Assembly: GCA_028551475.1 (NCBI GenBank)
Contig: CM052356.1
Location: 20,673,884-20,737,883, forward strand
Length of the DNA stretch: 64,000 nt
Direction: 5' to 3'
Source: Casuarina equisetifolia
Lineage: Eukaryota; Streptophyta; Magnoliopsida; Fagales; Casuarinaceae
Position 1 is the first letter of the stretch, and every line of letters begins with the position of its first letter. Below the pieces are notes generated by a model. It was not told the DNA's origin. It made no database searches and saw only the letters and a program-made list of their open reading frames with translations. A program made the translations under genes and the position numbers. Shown piece after piece: positions 24,920 to 38,100 of the stretch.

Positions 24920-27900
24920 TTGGATGATTTTGGACCGAACAGCTTAAAAGGTTTACATAGAAGCAGTTGAAGAAGCCAGCCTATGATTGTTTGGATGGGA
25001 GTGACCTCCCGGGTACGGTGACTTCAGAGCTATGAAAGATATTTTTAAGTTCAACACACGATGTGATAGGGATTTGGAAGGGTTATTTCATGTTATTTCA
25101 AAAAATGAGGTAGATAAAAAATCCATTCACCAGCTGCCAACTTTTTGACTGAAAACTTTGTCTTCTTTTGTTAGGTAAAGGACAATTAGATGGGCCATTG
25201 AGTTTGTGATCTTGAGGATTCTGTCAAATTGTATGATCTGCTATAGGATGATGACACGCATATTTTTCGTTCTACTTTCTTCAAGTCCGGTTAAACGAGA
25301 CAAAATTTATTTGGAATTGGCCCTTTAGTGGACATTGACTAATTTGTTTGTATGGAAGGAGAACAAATTCGATTCAACAATCCTATAACTTCAAATGTTT
25401 ATTTTAAATACTATAATACTATATCTTAAATTTTAATCAATGAGAGGAGTAATTATGTCTTTTTATTTAATCAAATTGTCTTACTTACTTTAATGAGAGA
25501 ATAAAATCCATTACAACAAGACTGAATTTGTTTGAGTCATGAACAATATTAAATGGCATGTAATTTATGAAGTTCATCAAATTAATTTTTTAGAATCCTA
25601 TGGAGCATATCAGCGAGAAGTATTTGTCATCCTAGTTTCAAGGATACTATTCCTGTTTACCTCACAAAACAAAAAGACAAGAGATTTTCCAAGAGAAAAA
25701 GTTTCTCACTGGTAGAAGAATTCTAGTTAGTTATTGCAAATGATTTTTCTTTTTGTTGAAAATCATATACTGGTAATATTGAAAATGCTTAGTAAGTGAC
25801 CCATATTTCTAAACCATGTTCTTGAATAAACGTATCATGAAAAGTAATTATTTTAGGATCTTTATTTTTTAATCATGAAAATGATATGTAACATGTTTTT
25901 GAACTCAATTATACATGGGAAAACCTTAGTCTTATGTCAATGATGAAAGTGAAGATCTCTATTTGTTGAAAAATAAGATGAAAGTTGGAAAAAGAAAAAG
26001 CTACCATACAAGACGAGTCTCAATACCCTGTTGAAAAAAATGGTTGTAGGAGATATGACTACTAGAGATTATTATCCTTTAAAACTATGAACAATATTGA
26101 AAGAGAATACAATTAAAATTTCTATTGATAATCTTTCATTCAACGAACAAGTTACAAGTCCACACAATGAACCAAATAACTTTTCTTTTACTTCATCATT
26201 ACATATATCTTCTTTTATTTTTCAGAAATTCCAAAATGGGGGAAAAGATAAAAACTCCTCGAGTACTGATGATGTTGTGTTTCCTTTGCTAGATTATTTA
26301 AGTTTCATCAAGTAGTTCAAAATCAACTATCACAAGATTAACTTGTATCATATTCTTAACCTTTCCTTTCACATTTAGAGTTCCAAATCAAGCAATGTGA
26401 TCATTTCTTTGTTTGAAACTCATTTAAGTTTTATTTCTTAACGATTATTGGACCTCTGTTGTTTTTACCGTAGGCGTCTGCCTACCTTTATCATCATGCC
26501 ATTAGTTTCTTTGACTCGTTTAGAATCTGAAATTTGCTTGTTGGGTCGATTGCTTGTATGGACAACACCAACAGTTTCTTCAACTTCACAGTTTTCTGAA
26601 ACCTGGTAGATTCAATGGGATTATTACAAGTAACATGCGGCTTTCTACATATGCCTTGGAGTTTTGCCTCAGTTTGCGTTAGGAATATGTTGAAACTAGT
26701 GGCTTGAGAAGGAAAGATGGACAAGAAATCCCTCAAAATCCGTACTCTTGGAGTAAGTTTGTGTTGTCTTTCTGTTTAGAAATCAAAGATGCACGGGGGC
26801 ACGCAATGTGCATTGGCATTAAAGTTTCGTGTCCCGACACAAACGTGACATAAGCTGTCGGGGGAGTGGGCTAGGAGATGAACGTAGTCAGCCTAGTGAT
26901 AGATCTATGTCCAGAAGTGACCAAACAAAAGTTTGAGTTACATTACGGGCTAGTATTAAGAGCCCCAATAAGACCCTTTACGTACAGCCCCAGCCAAGGC
27001 CGAAGACCGCAGGTCTTGTCGACTTTCAAAGTTAAAATTAAAAAAAACTAGACCCAAATTAGAGGTTTAAAATTCTTTGAAAATGGGTTTTTCAAACCAA
27101 AAAGATCTTAAAGTGGGTTTTAAATATGGAGCTTGCAGCCCAAAACTCAAAACATAAAAGGTTTATCCAAGTTCCCAAACTTGGGTTTTCAAGCCCAAAC
27201 TTTTCACTATGAGCACTGGCACACCAACGTTATCAGCGGAATGGGAATTTTCCAGTAAGACATGAAGTACCTTGGACCTTGGATGTTGTAAGCTTGGAGA
27301 AGTTGAAACAATCCAACCCATATGGACAATGCCACAACAGCCAACTTTTTCTATCGCCAAAATTTAAAAACATCATTTTTTACATTAGAACAAGGACAAG
27401 TGAGGAGATCAGGTAGTAAAATTGGTGGGAAATGAGAATTAATATAACAGTAGAAATAACAAAATGAAAATTAACTGTAATAAGCCAACCTAGAGCATCC
27501 CTTTTTTACTGTCTCATTTTTACAGTAGAACTCTGTTGTTCTGCGCATGGAAAGACCACCTGCCATTGATCCGATCCCACACAAACTGTTAACTTTCTTA
27601 TGTAAATGATTTGAAAACCTTATGGGGATAAACAAGATAGCAAAAGCTAAACTACATTTTGAAGTAAAGCGCATCTCACGTGGAAAACAAAATAATCGAA
27701 CTTTGGCCAACAATTTCATCGTCTTTGTTTTGTTTATTTTGTAGATCATGTCCAATTCGATAATTGACCCTTCCAAATAAGAGTTTACATACTCTTAAAT
27801 AGGATTTAAATGCATACTCGTCGTAAAACGCCCGTTGACTATATCTATCTTGTCTCCAATTTTTTAAGCTTACAACTCGGGCTCAAACTTAAGTAGCATC

Positions 27901-28360
27901 TGTTCTTCTAAACACCTAGGTCAAAGAAGAATTAAAACTTTGTCCTGATCTCATTAACAACTTTGGAGTTCAATCTTTAGATACCCGCTATCTCGATGTA
28001 GCAAATTACAACCCCAAAGTCTTAATAGCTTAACTACCCACGCAGTCATTCATTAATCTAGTCCAACAATAAACTAGCCAAAACAGTGTAGCTCAGAAGC
28101 AAACTTTTATTTGTACTCAAATTCCTCATTATTACATTCTAAGGTAACAACAGACATGAGACTAAATACATGAACAACATAGATGCTTGACATTTGGTAA
28201 AATCTCAGTCAAAGGAACAAATTACCATGTAAAGGATAAATACAACAGGCAGGACACTTTAGTACATGATTTTGTCATCTGTTTATATTGGTGATCGTGG
28301 TTGGTTCAGCTGCAGGCTTGGGATGAAATCCTCTTCCATAATCCCAAACCCATAAAAAGA
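24920..28360. other. Gene-poor intergenic DNA
   Basis: The part from about 25300 to 26450 is AT-rich, with short open frames and no recognised domain. About 26780-27060 is somewhat GC-richer, with no coding match. A 65-codon frame at 27360-27163 (minus) has no family I recognise. I see no intact transposable element or RNA gene here. Confidence 0.4.
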
Positions 28361-28370
28361 GAAAACATTC

Positions 28371-28613
28371 CTATGCCTGAAACTTCTTCATGTCAAGGGT
28401 TCCTCCGTAACCAATTCCTTCTCCTGCACCCCAGCCGCCACTAGCAACAACTCCTCCTCCGTAACCATGGGAAGCTCCACCTTGATAGAGATCGTTGCCC
28501 ACACCACTAACGCCTTCTTCTCTTTCGGAAGCTTTCTTCTTTCTATAAATGGACACGAGTCTTCTACCTCCCTTTATAACGTACCGAACAGCTTGAACTA
28601 TAATGAATATCAT
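28371..28613 (-). CDS. Small glycine-rich hypothetical protein (80 aa)
   Basis: An uninterrupted 80-codon frame. The N-terminus (MIFIIVQAVRYVIKGG) is hydrophobic and could be a membrane anchor or signal. It is followed by a basic stretch (RKKKASERE) and a glycine-rich tail with repeated GYGGG/GGWGAGEG patterns. A TATAAAGG box lies about 95 bases upstream on the same strand (near 28705-28712), a normal distance for a short leader. A 26-codon upstream frame ends one base before this ATG. I do not recognise the family. The composition is not random, but conservation is untested, so this may be a lineage-specific gene or a chance ORF. Confidence 0.35.
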   Translation of the reverse strand: MIFIIVQAVRYVIKGGRRLVSIYRKKKASEREEGVSGVGNDLYQGGASHGYGGGVVASGGWGAGEGIGYGGTLDMKKFQA

Positions 28614-28719
28614 CTTAGCGATGGGAATAGTTGTTGTAAAGGCTTTGTCTCACTTTCTCGTATGCTGTAGCAAAACATGGAAATAAATCCTTCATTGCTT
28701 TCCTTTATATCGAGAAATC

Positions 28720-30540
28720 GTTCCACTTCGAAAAGGAAGTTTATCAAAAGCTTCAAACATGTTCTATCGAATTATTTGACCAAAAAAGATTGTCCAAAAG
28801 CTTAGCCTTCCTTGAAGCATGAAAGAGGCTTGTTTGCATTGAATTTTTCAAATTTCAGGCAATTGAGTTTGGTTTAGGCATGATGCATTGACTCACTTTA
28901 TGCTCACATAACCGATGGACTAGGCAGTGTCCAGAAGATCTTTCTTTCTGTTCAAAAATTGAGAACAAAGACATCATTCTAGCAAACACAAACAGAGACC
29001 TGGTTTGTCCGTACAACAAAATATTATTATTTCAATGACAAAAATCACCCAAAAAAAAAAAGATTACAAAGGAGCAGTAACCACATTTTCTCGCATGTGT
29101 AGCATAGAAAGCACTCAAGAACAAGACATTGACAGAATATCAGCTCGTGACAAAATTATATCGCAATTCGAAGAGAGTTGGTCTTAAAATTGAGGTTGCA
29201 TTCGTGAATGAAGAGGCGTCTAAGTTGATCTTCAAATTGGGTTGGTCTCATAATATCTCATTCTTCCTTCCCTAAATTGACTGATGACTATACGAAATTT
29301 GGTTTTCCTGATTACTTCGATTTTTTCTTGTTTCCGTAATGCTCTCGTTTGAGGCATATAAGCCTGATCCGTTTCATATAAGTCTGCAATAGAAAAAGGG
29401 AACCTGATTTCTTTATTATAGAACAAGTCCACAAATATCCGTATTTTACATATCGAATGAATCTTGTAGTCGTAAAAGAACGAAACCAAACACAAGGAAG
29501 CTATAGCGGAAAGAAAAGAAGTTGCCCAGGTACAGTTGGTCTTGGGAAAAAGTTTAAGCCTTTTCACATTCAACTCTTCCTTGAGAAATAAATCATTGTG
29601 GCTGACATACTTCTCTTTCATTTTTAATTTATTGTTTAAATTTCTTTCTTTAGAATTTTGGGTAGATACTTTACCAATGATTGGATATTTATTCTAGCTA
29701 ATAATGTGGCTTGTGATTACACGGTGAAGATTTGATTCCAACATCCATCTTTTCCTCTAAAGATTGAATTTAGAAATATTTGTATTCTTAATCATGTAAT
29801 CAAGACGTTCACTTTCAGCTAGAATATTATGACCCAGATAATTATTGTCTTTAAAAAATTTCATAGGAAAAAAATAGAGAGAGAAAGTTGAAGTGAAAAA
29901 ACAAAAGCATATTGTTTTATGGGGAATTTACTTAAACCATAAAGAATATTTTTTTTAAAATATATAAAGAACGCATCCGAAAAAGGTTTTATGAATTACA
30001 AAGTTACTGTATATTATAAATCCAAATGTACTACTTTTAAGTTTTTGGTGATACCATGTGTGGCTTGGACCTTTTACTATTTATCCATATTGATAGATAA
30101 ACAATTAATGTTATTAAGTTTAAATTTTGAGGAGATTGAAGGTATGGTCTTCCCCGCGGAAGGTGAAAGACTTATCAACGTGGAAGGACTAGACCAATAA
30201 GTAGCATTTGTTTTGGTTAAGTAAGAGTTTTTTTCATTTTTCATTTTTCATTTTTTAATTTTAGAAGCAGAATCCAAAACTGGTAAATCAGAAGTGGAGA
30301 TGCTTTTCAAATTCAATGATGATCGAAATACATTTGGGACAATTACAATGACATCAAAGAATGGTACAACTCATAAAGAGAACTATGAACATATTTACAA
30401 CAATTCTTGAGAACTATTCGTCAATGCCTGTACGAACTTTGGATGAAGGAATCGTCTTGTTTTTGCGGCAAAGCGCAAAAGTGAACAAGATAGTAAGATA
30501 TCCTACAGCTACAAAACTTAGAAACTTTATCCCACTCCCA
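28720..30540. other. Intergenic DNA with one unexplained 129-codon frame
   Basis: A frame at 29621-29232 (minus, 129 codons) is longer than expected in AT-rich DNA but shows no domain I recognise. The rest is AT-rich, with T-rich runs near 30225-30260. No RNA gene or repeat is evident. Confidence 0.35.
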
Positions 30541-30543
30541 TTC

Positions 30544-33500
30544 CTAACTTTTAGAGTTGGTAAATTCGCTTGTGTGTTGACGCAGCACTTCATAGAGTTC
30601 ATCAGCTGTGGGACGATTCTCTGGACTTTTCTCAGTGCAACGTCGGAATAAATCAGCAAGAAACCTTAATGTTTCTACTTCAGCCTCTGATCCCACCTGC
30701 TCAGCACCAAATTGAGTCATTGCAGGCGCCTCGTCTGTCAATGATGGTCGCTCGCCAATTTGAAGTTGGTCATGCATTTGTGCATCTGATAGCCCAAAAT
30801 AGGGGATTTCCAGCGTCAACAACTCCAAAAGCAGGCAGCCGAATGACCAGATGTCAACTTCCAGGCCATATATTGTATGTTTATGCATTGCTTGCACTAC
30901 TTCTGGAGCCATCCAATGAGGTGTCCCAACACAAACATTAGGAGAGTGTACTCCAATATGAGCAATACAACATGTATGCATGTAAGACCGAAGAGGCACT
31001 GATCTATCAAAATCACAGAGCTTCACAATAGGCGTTCCATCAGTTCTCTTCCTTTCTAAATCAATCAGTATATTTTCACTTTTTATGTCACGATGAATAA
31101 TGTGTTTTGAATCTATCTCTGCTAAGGCACAAGCAACATCTCTTGCAATGCATAATGCCACCTCCACTGGGACATGCTTTTTACCAGCTTTTGCCAGCTT
31201 CTCTAAATAACTCTTTAAAGACCCGCCTTCTATGTGCTCAAAGAATATCAAAGATTTTATAATACGACGCTCTGGATTTCCATCCACTGAAGGAATCCAC
31301 TCAGTACATATTTGATGTCCATACATTTCAACTATGCAAGAGTGTCTCAAAGCTCCTAAAATCCTTACTTCCCCTAAACAACTGTACTCAAAATTCCTCA
31401 ATTCATCCCCTGAACTCGCAGACACTTCCATATTACGTACCTTTGCTACAGCCTTAAACATTCCAAACTTGCACCGAACAAGAGAACCAGAAGCTCCCTT
31501 ACCTAATTCATCAAAAGTAGAAATAGCAGGAAAGGGATGATCAGCACCCAACTGGATTTCACTTGAAGGAGGAACTTGAGTCCGCCTGAGAGGAATGTAT
31601 CTGGAAAAGTATTCTGTATCTGTCTCTTCTCTTCTATCATGTGGACGACATGCATCAACAATCATGCGAAGCCATGAATCACCACTATTAATGAGAACAA
31701 TATTTCACGCATGCGGGAAGAAATCCAAGTAGCCCCTCACAAGCTCACAAGGTACACGGGGCTCTATCCGATCACATAAATACTTCATAAGTAGTGCTCT
31801 ATGTCTGCACACACCAAATCGCAAAGACCCTATAGGAACTATGCTGGAATTTTTTCTTGCTTTAATAGAATGGATGGATTTCTCACAGAGGTCTGAAAAT
31901 ATAATATCTTCAACCGTATTAACAGCAGCTTTATTGTTTGCATCAACATTGTCAATGTTTCCAGTTGAGCAGGTGCAAACAAAAGGCTTCTCGTAGTTTG
32001 AACCAGATACAGCCTTCCGTGTCCTTTCAATCATAGCACCTCTATCACTACCCCCAAAGTGATCTGATACAAAAAGTGCAAGCAATGATGCAATCTGCAA
32101 GATATCAGTGCCCTGATCTCTATTTCTAGTTAAACCATTTAATTGCATCGATCTAGATACCAATGCTTGACCGGAAATTGTAATGGCTTCTAACTCTTCA
32201 TCCCTCTCCCTGTCCAAAAGAATGACTTCACGTGAATCAAGATGCAAGTTCTGCTCATAATCACTCAATGACATGAAGGGCCTGTCACGCCCTGCATCAT
32301 AGAAACCATCTGGTAGACGATCCTCAATGCCACAAAATGAGACATTATTGTACTTGCATGACATATTTGAGCAATCAGCAACTGGTTTCCGAGACTTGCT
32401 TGGCTTTGGATTATCAAGATCCCTGTCACAATGCCTTTTTAACTTGGACATACTTTTTGATGTTTCTGCAGATGAAGCTTCATCTTCCTGGCCATCTCCA
32501 TTCCTTGTGGAAGCTGGAGATACATCACACTCACACCATTCATTTTCAACCTCTTGTCTTGTGGTAGTAGAGTCAAGATCAGATGAAACTTCATCTTCCT
32601 GCCTATCTCCATTCCTTGTGGAGGCGGGAGATGCATCACACTCACAGTATTCATTTTCAACCCCTTGTCTTGTGGTAGTAGAGTCAAGGCCAACAGATGA
32701 GCAATTTTCCGCGTGAAACCTCTTTTCTAGACCAATTTCATTATCCTTTGGACCACCAAGCAAATTTTCACTTTTAAAATCTCCGGAAACTATTTGTGTA
32801 TTGTCATCATCATTGCAGTTACAAGACATATTTGAGTAATCAGCAGCTGGTTTCGGAGACTTGCATCGTTTCGGATTATCAAGATCTTTATCACAATGCC
32901 TTTTTGCCTTGGACATACTTTTTGATGTGTCCATGGATGAAGCTTCATCTTCCTGGTCATCTCCATTCCTTGTGGAGGTTGGAGATATATCACACTCACA
33001 GCATTCATTTTCAACCTTTTGTCTTGTGGTAGTAGAGTCAAAGCTAACACATGAGCAATTTTCTGCATAAAACCCCTCTTCCGAACCAATTTCATTATCC
33101 TCTGCACCACCAAGTAAATTTTTACTTTCACTATCATGCAGACCCGTAATATCTGAAGCACATTCTACAGAAGTTCCAGAGGCAAGGACATCTAAGTCGC
33201 TGGATTTAACATTTTTATCAGTTTCCCTGGTTAACACCTTGTCACAATCTACACCATTCCACTTTCTGCTGTTGTTCAAACGTTGTTGACGTTTCCATCC
33301 CTTGCCCGACCTACGAGCTGTAGAAGATTGATTGTTCGATGATGATGCACATAGAGTTGATGACATATGCTGACACCCATTAGAAGAAACACTTCCATCA
33401 TTTTCCAAGGCAGTTTCTGAGGAACTGATGTTATCATCATTGGATGCATCTCTGCCATTTCCTTCCATGTTGCAGCATATCCACGAAGGCATTTGACAAC

Positions 33501-34274
33501 AACTGAGAAGCTTGTTGTACTGTAGATTTAGGTTTTGAAGGTTATGCATTAACCGAAGTTCCAAAGACCCCAGAGATGTCAGCCTATTATTTGAGAGGTC
33601 CAAGTTCTCCAACCTTTGCAAAGAGGACAAAGCTGAAGGGAGTTCCACCAATTTATTATTTGCAACTTTCAGTGATATCAAGACATTCAAATGACTTATT
33701 TCAGTTGGCAAATTCTTCATCTTGTTGAATGAAAGATCCAGATACTCCAATCTATGTAAGCACCCAATCTCTGGAGGAAGGTATCGAATAGAAAAATGGC
33801 AGACGGAGAGGTTGGTCAAGCACTGAGCCGAACAATCTCGCTCAGTATGGGGAACGCCGAAGGCCGAGGGTGCACTTTAGACAGCTCAAGTTCCCTCAGT
33901 CCCTCCAGCTTACGCAGTGGCAATCCACCAAACCCCGGTGACGATATCTTCAGCTGCAAACACTCTAACCCGCCCAAATTCCCCAACTCCTGTGGGAACA
34001 AATTGATCTCATTCCCAAAGAACTTCAATCTCCTCAGCCGCCCGAGACCGCCGAGTGACTTGGGTATCAAAATGAACACGTTTTTGTACAAGTACAAGCC
34101 CTCGACATCGTCGCTTGAGCTCTCCAAAGACGAAATTTCCAAGCTTCTCCCGGAAACATCAAGAACGGACTCGTCCCCCAGATTACCATGGCAATCGCCA
34201 TTGATCGAAGCGGGTTCAAGGGGTTTTGAAGTTTCGGACATTTTAGGGTTTTCGGCCGAATAGAGTTGCTGCAT
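30544..34274 (-). pseudogene. LRR / EDR1-like / protein kinase gene (Arabidopsis At1g04210 type), interrupted twice
   Basis: One uninterrupted exon-like stretch encodes the whole family architecture. The N-terminal block is from the ATG at 34274, with VLDVSGRSLE, VEGLYLYKNVF and IPKSLGGLGRLRRLKFFGNE. Leucine-rich repeats follow (IRYLPPEIGCLHRLEYLDLS), then a Ser/Asp-rich linker, an EDR1/transglutaminase-like region (FGVCRHRALLMKYLCDR) and a kinase with GKGASG loop, HRDIKSEN catalytic loop and APE-like MAPEV. The metal-binding triplet is DFD, not DFG, as I recall for the Arabidopsis homologue. Two lesions break it. One base is missing near 33824, where the family reads RLKCLTNLSVCHF. A TGA at 31705-31707 replaces the Trp of HAWN; the next 13 codons lead in frame into the kinase. 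Each remaining segment is open and conserved, so decay is recent or the lesions are sequence errors. Proteins of this type are presumed signalling kinases. Confidence 0.8.
32470..33130 (-). repeat. Nested in-frame tandem duplication inside the LRR-kinase linker
   Basis: Within the linker, a 354-bp (118-codon) segment is repeated: compare LLGGAEDNEIG near 33120 with LLGGPKDNEIG near 32766, each followed by a STTTRQ block and, further on, SKSMSK and LDNPK. Inside the second copy a 111-bp (37-codon) block starting DSTTTRQ is itself repeated (near 32690 and 32579). Both periods are multiples of three, so the frame was preserved, implying the gene was under selection when they arose. Confidence 0.85.
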
Positions 34275-35196
34275 TGGAGCTAAAGACGGAATCCAAAGAA
34301 AAAAAAAAAAAACAGAGGCTCGTGAAAGAACGGAATGGAATTGCTGGGATTTGCAATTCCACGAGCAGAGAGCAAGGAAAGAATGATTGAAGAAAAATAA
34401 ACGAAGATGGAGGTGACTGAGAGCCGAGGAGGAGCGCGAGAGAAAAAGTGGAGAAAGAAACGTTAGAACACAGTGGGTACGAGTTTCCCAACCGCCTTAG
34501 GAGAGGGAGAATAAATGGGGGAAAAAGAAAAAGGAATTCGAATTCAAACGGGAAGTTGACTCAGTCAAACCGTAAGTTGAATGCGGCTCATCTTTCCAAC
34601 GGTACGCTCCTCTTTTCTGACAATGAAAAGTCCAAAATAACCTTGAGCGGGACGACCTACGAAGGCTTGGAATTCCTTTATTTATTTTTTATACGCACTC
34701 AGGACTTGTGTTCGTACTCTTTCCATTCAAATTTGTTAACCTTATATGCAATTGGGAAGTAGCATCGTTCCTATCTTTTCCAGTAAGTATAACCATCATT
34801 CTCCAAAAACATACTCTTAAATCTCTGCCTTTTATATATGGACATTCTAGCATATATTGTCCTTACAAAAAGATTCAGATGGCAGTCTTGTTTTGGCATT
34901 TGCTGATGATGTAGTAATTTGGTTTTGGTACATTTATACTTAATATAAATACTCATTAAAGGAGACTGCTACGCTAGATTTTGCCGCTCATCTATAGAAT
35001 TGCCATCCCCTACACTCTTTTGATGCAAAAGCAGCAACTCCATTTGCCAGTTCAAACAAAAAAGAAAAAAAGAAAAAAAGAAAAAAAGAAAAAAAGAAAA
35101 AAAGAAAAAGAAATTCAAATCTTCACTAAAACTTACAGCTTGAGTTTGTACAATCAACAACTGCTTCAAACCTTATATAAATGCTTGATCAAGCTG
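34275..35196. other. Upstream DNA of the LRR-kinase gene and 3' DNA of STR8
   Basis: About 34300-34560 is purine-rich and probably holds the leader and promoter of the LRR-kinase gene. An A-rich tract with a GAAAAAAA-type repeat occupies about 35058-35112 and may be polymorphic. No other gene is seen. Confidence 0.45.
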
Positions 35197-38100
35197 TCAA
35201 CTTGCTTTGCATTCCAAATCACGATATGTATGCCACTTTGTGTATCTTTGATGCCCGGGAAGAACAGGCCTTAGTCGGGGGGCAGAAATGCAATTCCCAC
35301 AGCAACATCCATTTAAATCCTCCAGACAGTCTGTACAGCATCTGAGAAGAAACATCTAAAACATTATTCAAGTGGATTATCCGTTATAAAGCAATACTAA
35401 ATAAATGAGAATGGGCATGTTGATAGAAAGACCAAGTCAGATCCACTTCTAAGTGAAGATATTACAAAAGGATCATCATCCCAAGAAAACAAACAAGTGA
35501 TACATATACTTCTTCAAGGCAACTTTGCAGTCCTATACCAACAAGTGACTTCACTGGTCAAGTTAAAGATTTTTTGTTCTGTTTTCCTTTCCGGTGGAGG
35601 TCTCTGCTCACACAAAAACATCTTTGGATTGCCACAGAGAAGGGCAGATTTTGAAATTCTTCAGGAAATGAAGCATCAAACATAACCATGAAAACAAATT
35701 TAGAAACTAAGAACAAACAGAAAAAAGGAAAAGACAAATCACAACGTAGAAATACTTTTTCTGTCAGATTGAATAAAGATTCTATTGAAAGATGTCTCAA
35801 ATCTCTATGTGAGATAAAATACTTATGTGGAATCTCCTTAATGTAAGAAGCCATTGTTTTTTTGTCATACAAGAAGTTAATACACTTGTTTAACTAGGAT
35901 ATCATAGTAAAAGATACAGCAATCTGTCTTTCCTTATTCAACAAACAATACAAAATTAAAGCTATTCAACAAACAAAATTTCTTCCTCATCATTTTATAC
36001 CCATATTTAGCTTCATCAAGCCAAACCATATGAAATTTAATGTTATGTGCTTTAGGATCCAAAATATAAACTTGTCAGAATAGGTTCTCCTAGCTTGCTG
36101 CATGCCAAGAACAACAAAGTATCTTGATTTTCAGTCATATGCATAAAAGGGCTCTATATATGGCCCTGGTTAGGACATTCAGATCTCCAACTGTCTTTGA
36201 ATCAAGGAGATAAAACAGTTGAAAGCTGAATCTGTTTGCTGTAAACCTCTCAATATTCACTAAGGATCAGCCGTATGATTATATCCAACTCACTGATTAA
36301 CCACCCTAGGATGCATGACATATCCTACTTTTGCAGGTCTCAGTCGGGAATGTGTTGTAGAGGCATGAACTCATAAGCACAAGATATCAATTGATTCTTA
36401 AAGAATTTTTTGTTGTGTAAATTTAGGACCTGGAGGCAAGGAGGATAAAGAGAAGGAAGCTTACAGAAAAAGCAGGTTGCAGTCAAGATTTGCACAGTTC
36501 CGATGCCTTAACTCGGAGACTTGAGAACCACATATGTAGCATCTTGCAAACATAGAACACGGAGAAACTTTTTCACTCCCAGCTGTATTAAAAGCATCAG
36601 GCTTGTAGGCTGAAGGTGGAAGAGAAAGACGGGAATCAAACACAAACAAATTCCCAACCCATTTTGCAGGACCTTCACTCTCTAGATAATGGGAAACACC
36701 ACCCTTCAAGGAGTACAAATTTCGAAAGCCCCTTTGTCTGACATATTAAATTTAAATAAAAAATAAAACATCTTAAAATTAGGGGAAAAAAAGTGTGTGG
36801 TGTTGGGGCGGCGTTGGGCTTGGGGGTTGTGAGAACCTAATATACTCTTATTTTTACTTCTATTTCTTTACTAGCACCGATAGCCATACCATACACCACC
36901 CACTATGCATAAGAGAGGCTCACACTTTTGAGGACCTACACACAATGCACAGTGGGATTTGGTATGTTATAATGGGAGAAACATGTATGAGATATGCAAT
37001 GCAAAGATCTAAACTATAAAATTTGTTCTTTAACTTATCAGTGTAGTAGATCAATATGTGCAAAAGAACTTGGAATAAGCGAGTACAAAATACGAAGACT
37101 GAACATATTCTCAAGTAATCCACCATTTACAGACACATTAAAGTAGATTACACAACCCATATCAACTTAAAGAGTTTTTGGCAATGCAGAAAGAAATAAC
37201 ACTCATGGAATGCACTTGAATGTTCTAATGTTATCTATAAATACACTTTAGACTCTGGCTAGCCAGTAGCATTGCAGTACCAATAATCTGCAGATCGCCT
37301 TATGCTTTAATGGATTTAGAAATAAGTTCATATCTCCGAAAAATACTAAAAAGTTTCAACATTCTTAAAGTCGGTTGGTGACTTTTACCTGAAAGTACTA
37401 TTAATGAAGTTGCTTGACTATTTCGATTAAGTAACAAGGAATCAAGTTATGAGAAAGCAGTGCAACCAAGGTGTAGTAGAACTAATCCAAATTAAAGTGG
37501 TTTATGCCCGTAATATATGATGTTAAATGCAGCATGACAGTCAGAAAGACACAGACAGGGACCGAAGGAGGTTTCTTTTGGGAGGGGAGAGGAGGGAAGA
37601 AGGATAGAGCAAGCAACCTTAGAATTGTGGAATACACGTCACATCGGATGCCTCCAGTACAATACATCAATATATCTGTTTTTTGCTTGTCAACACTTGC
37701 TAGAGGATCTGAAGCAACATCCTGGACAATCAGAAGGAGGAACAAATAAATTACATCCATAGCCATTTCCAGAAGAGCAAATTTCATAATGCTCAAAATA
37801 AACTAATATATTGGTGAATCACCCAAAAAAGAGCTATCGAGGGCACAAAAATTTTAAAAAGGCACTTTATTATATCTAAGTGAAAGAATGCCACCCTTGT
37901 AGGTGTACTGATAAAACTAGAAGCTCAGTTATTCAAGCATGGAGCTGCACAACTGACATTAAAACTTTCACCTGACTTTGATTTTCTGCTGAGAATAATC
38001 GCTACAAACTGCTTTCCCAATGCACTTTTCAAATAAAATGGAAAAGGGCGAAGAAAAAAAAAAAAAAAAGGCTCACTCTTTTCCCACCATTTTTTACCCC

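Noticed and set aside
29232-29621. Possible plastid DNA insertion
   Set aside because: The composition prompted the idea, but I could not match it to any plastid gene I know, so I do not claim it.
31680-31707. A 24-base GT...AG stretch that would remove the TGA in the LRR-kinase gene as an intron
   Set aside because: Far shorter than any working plant intron, and it would delete conserved residues.
32327-33161. Several open frames of 60-129 codons overlapping the LRR-kinase linker on both strands
   Set aside because: They are shadows of the repeated linker sequence, and their similarity to each other only reflects the tandem duplication.
34981-35274. A lysine-rich 97-codon frame
   Set aside because: It comes from the A-rich simple repeat and overlaps the STR8 last exon on the opposite strand.
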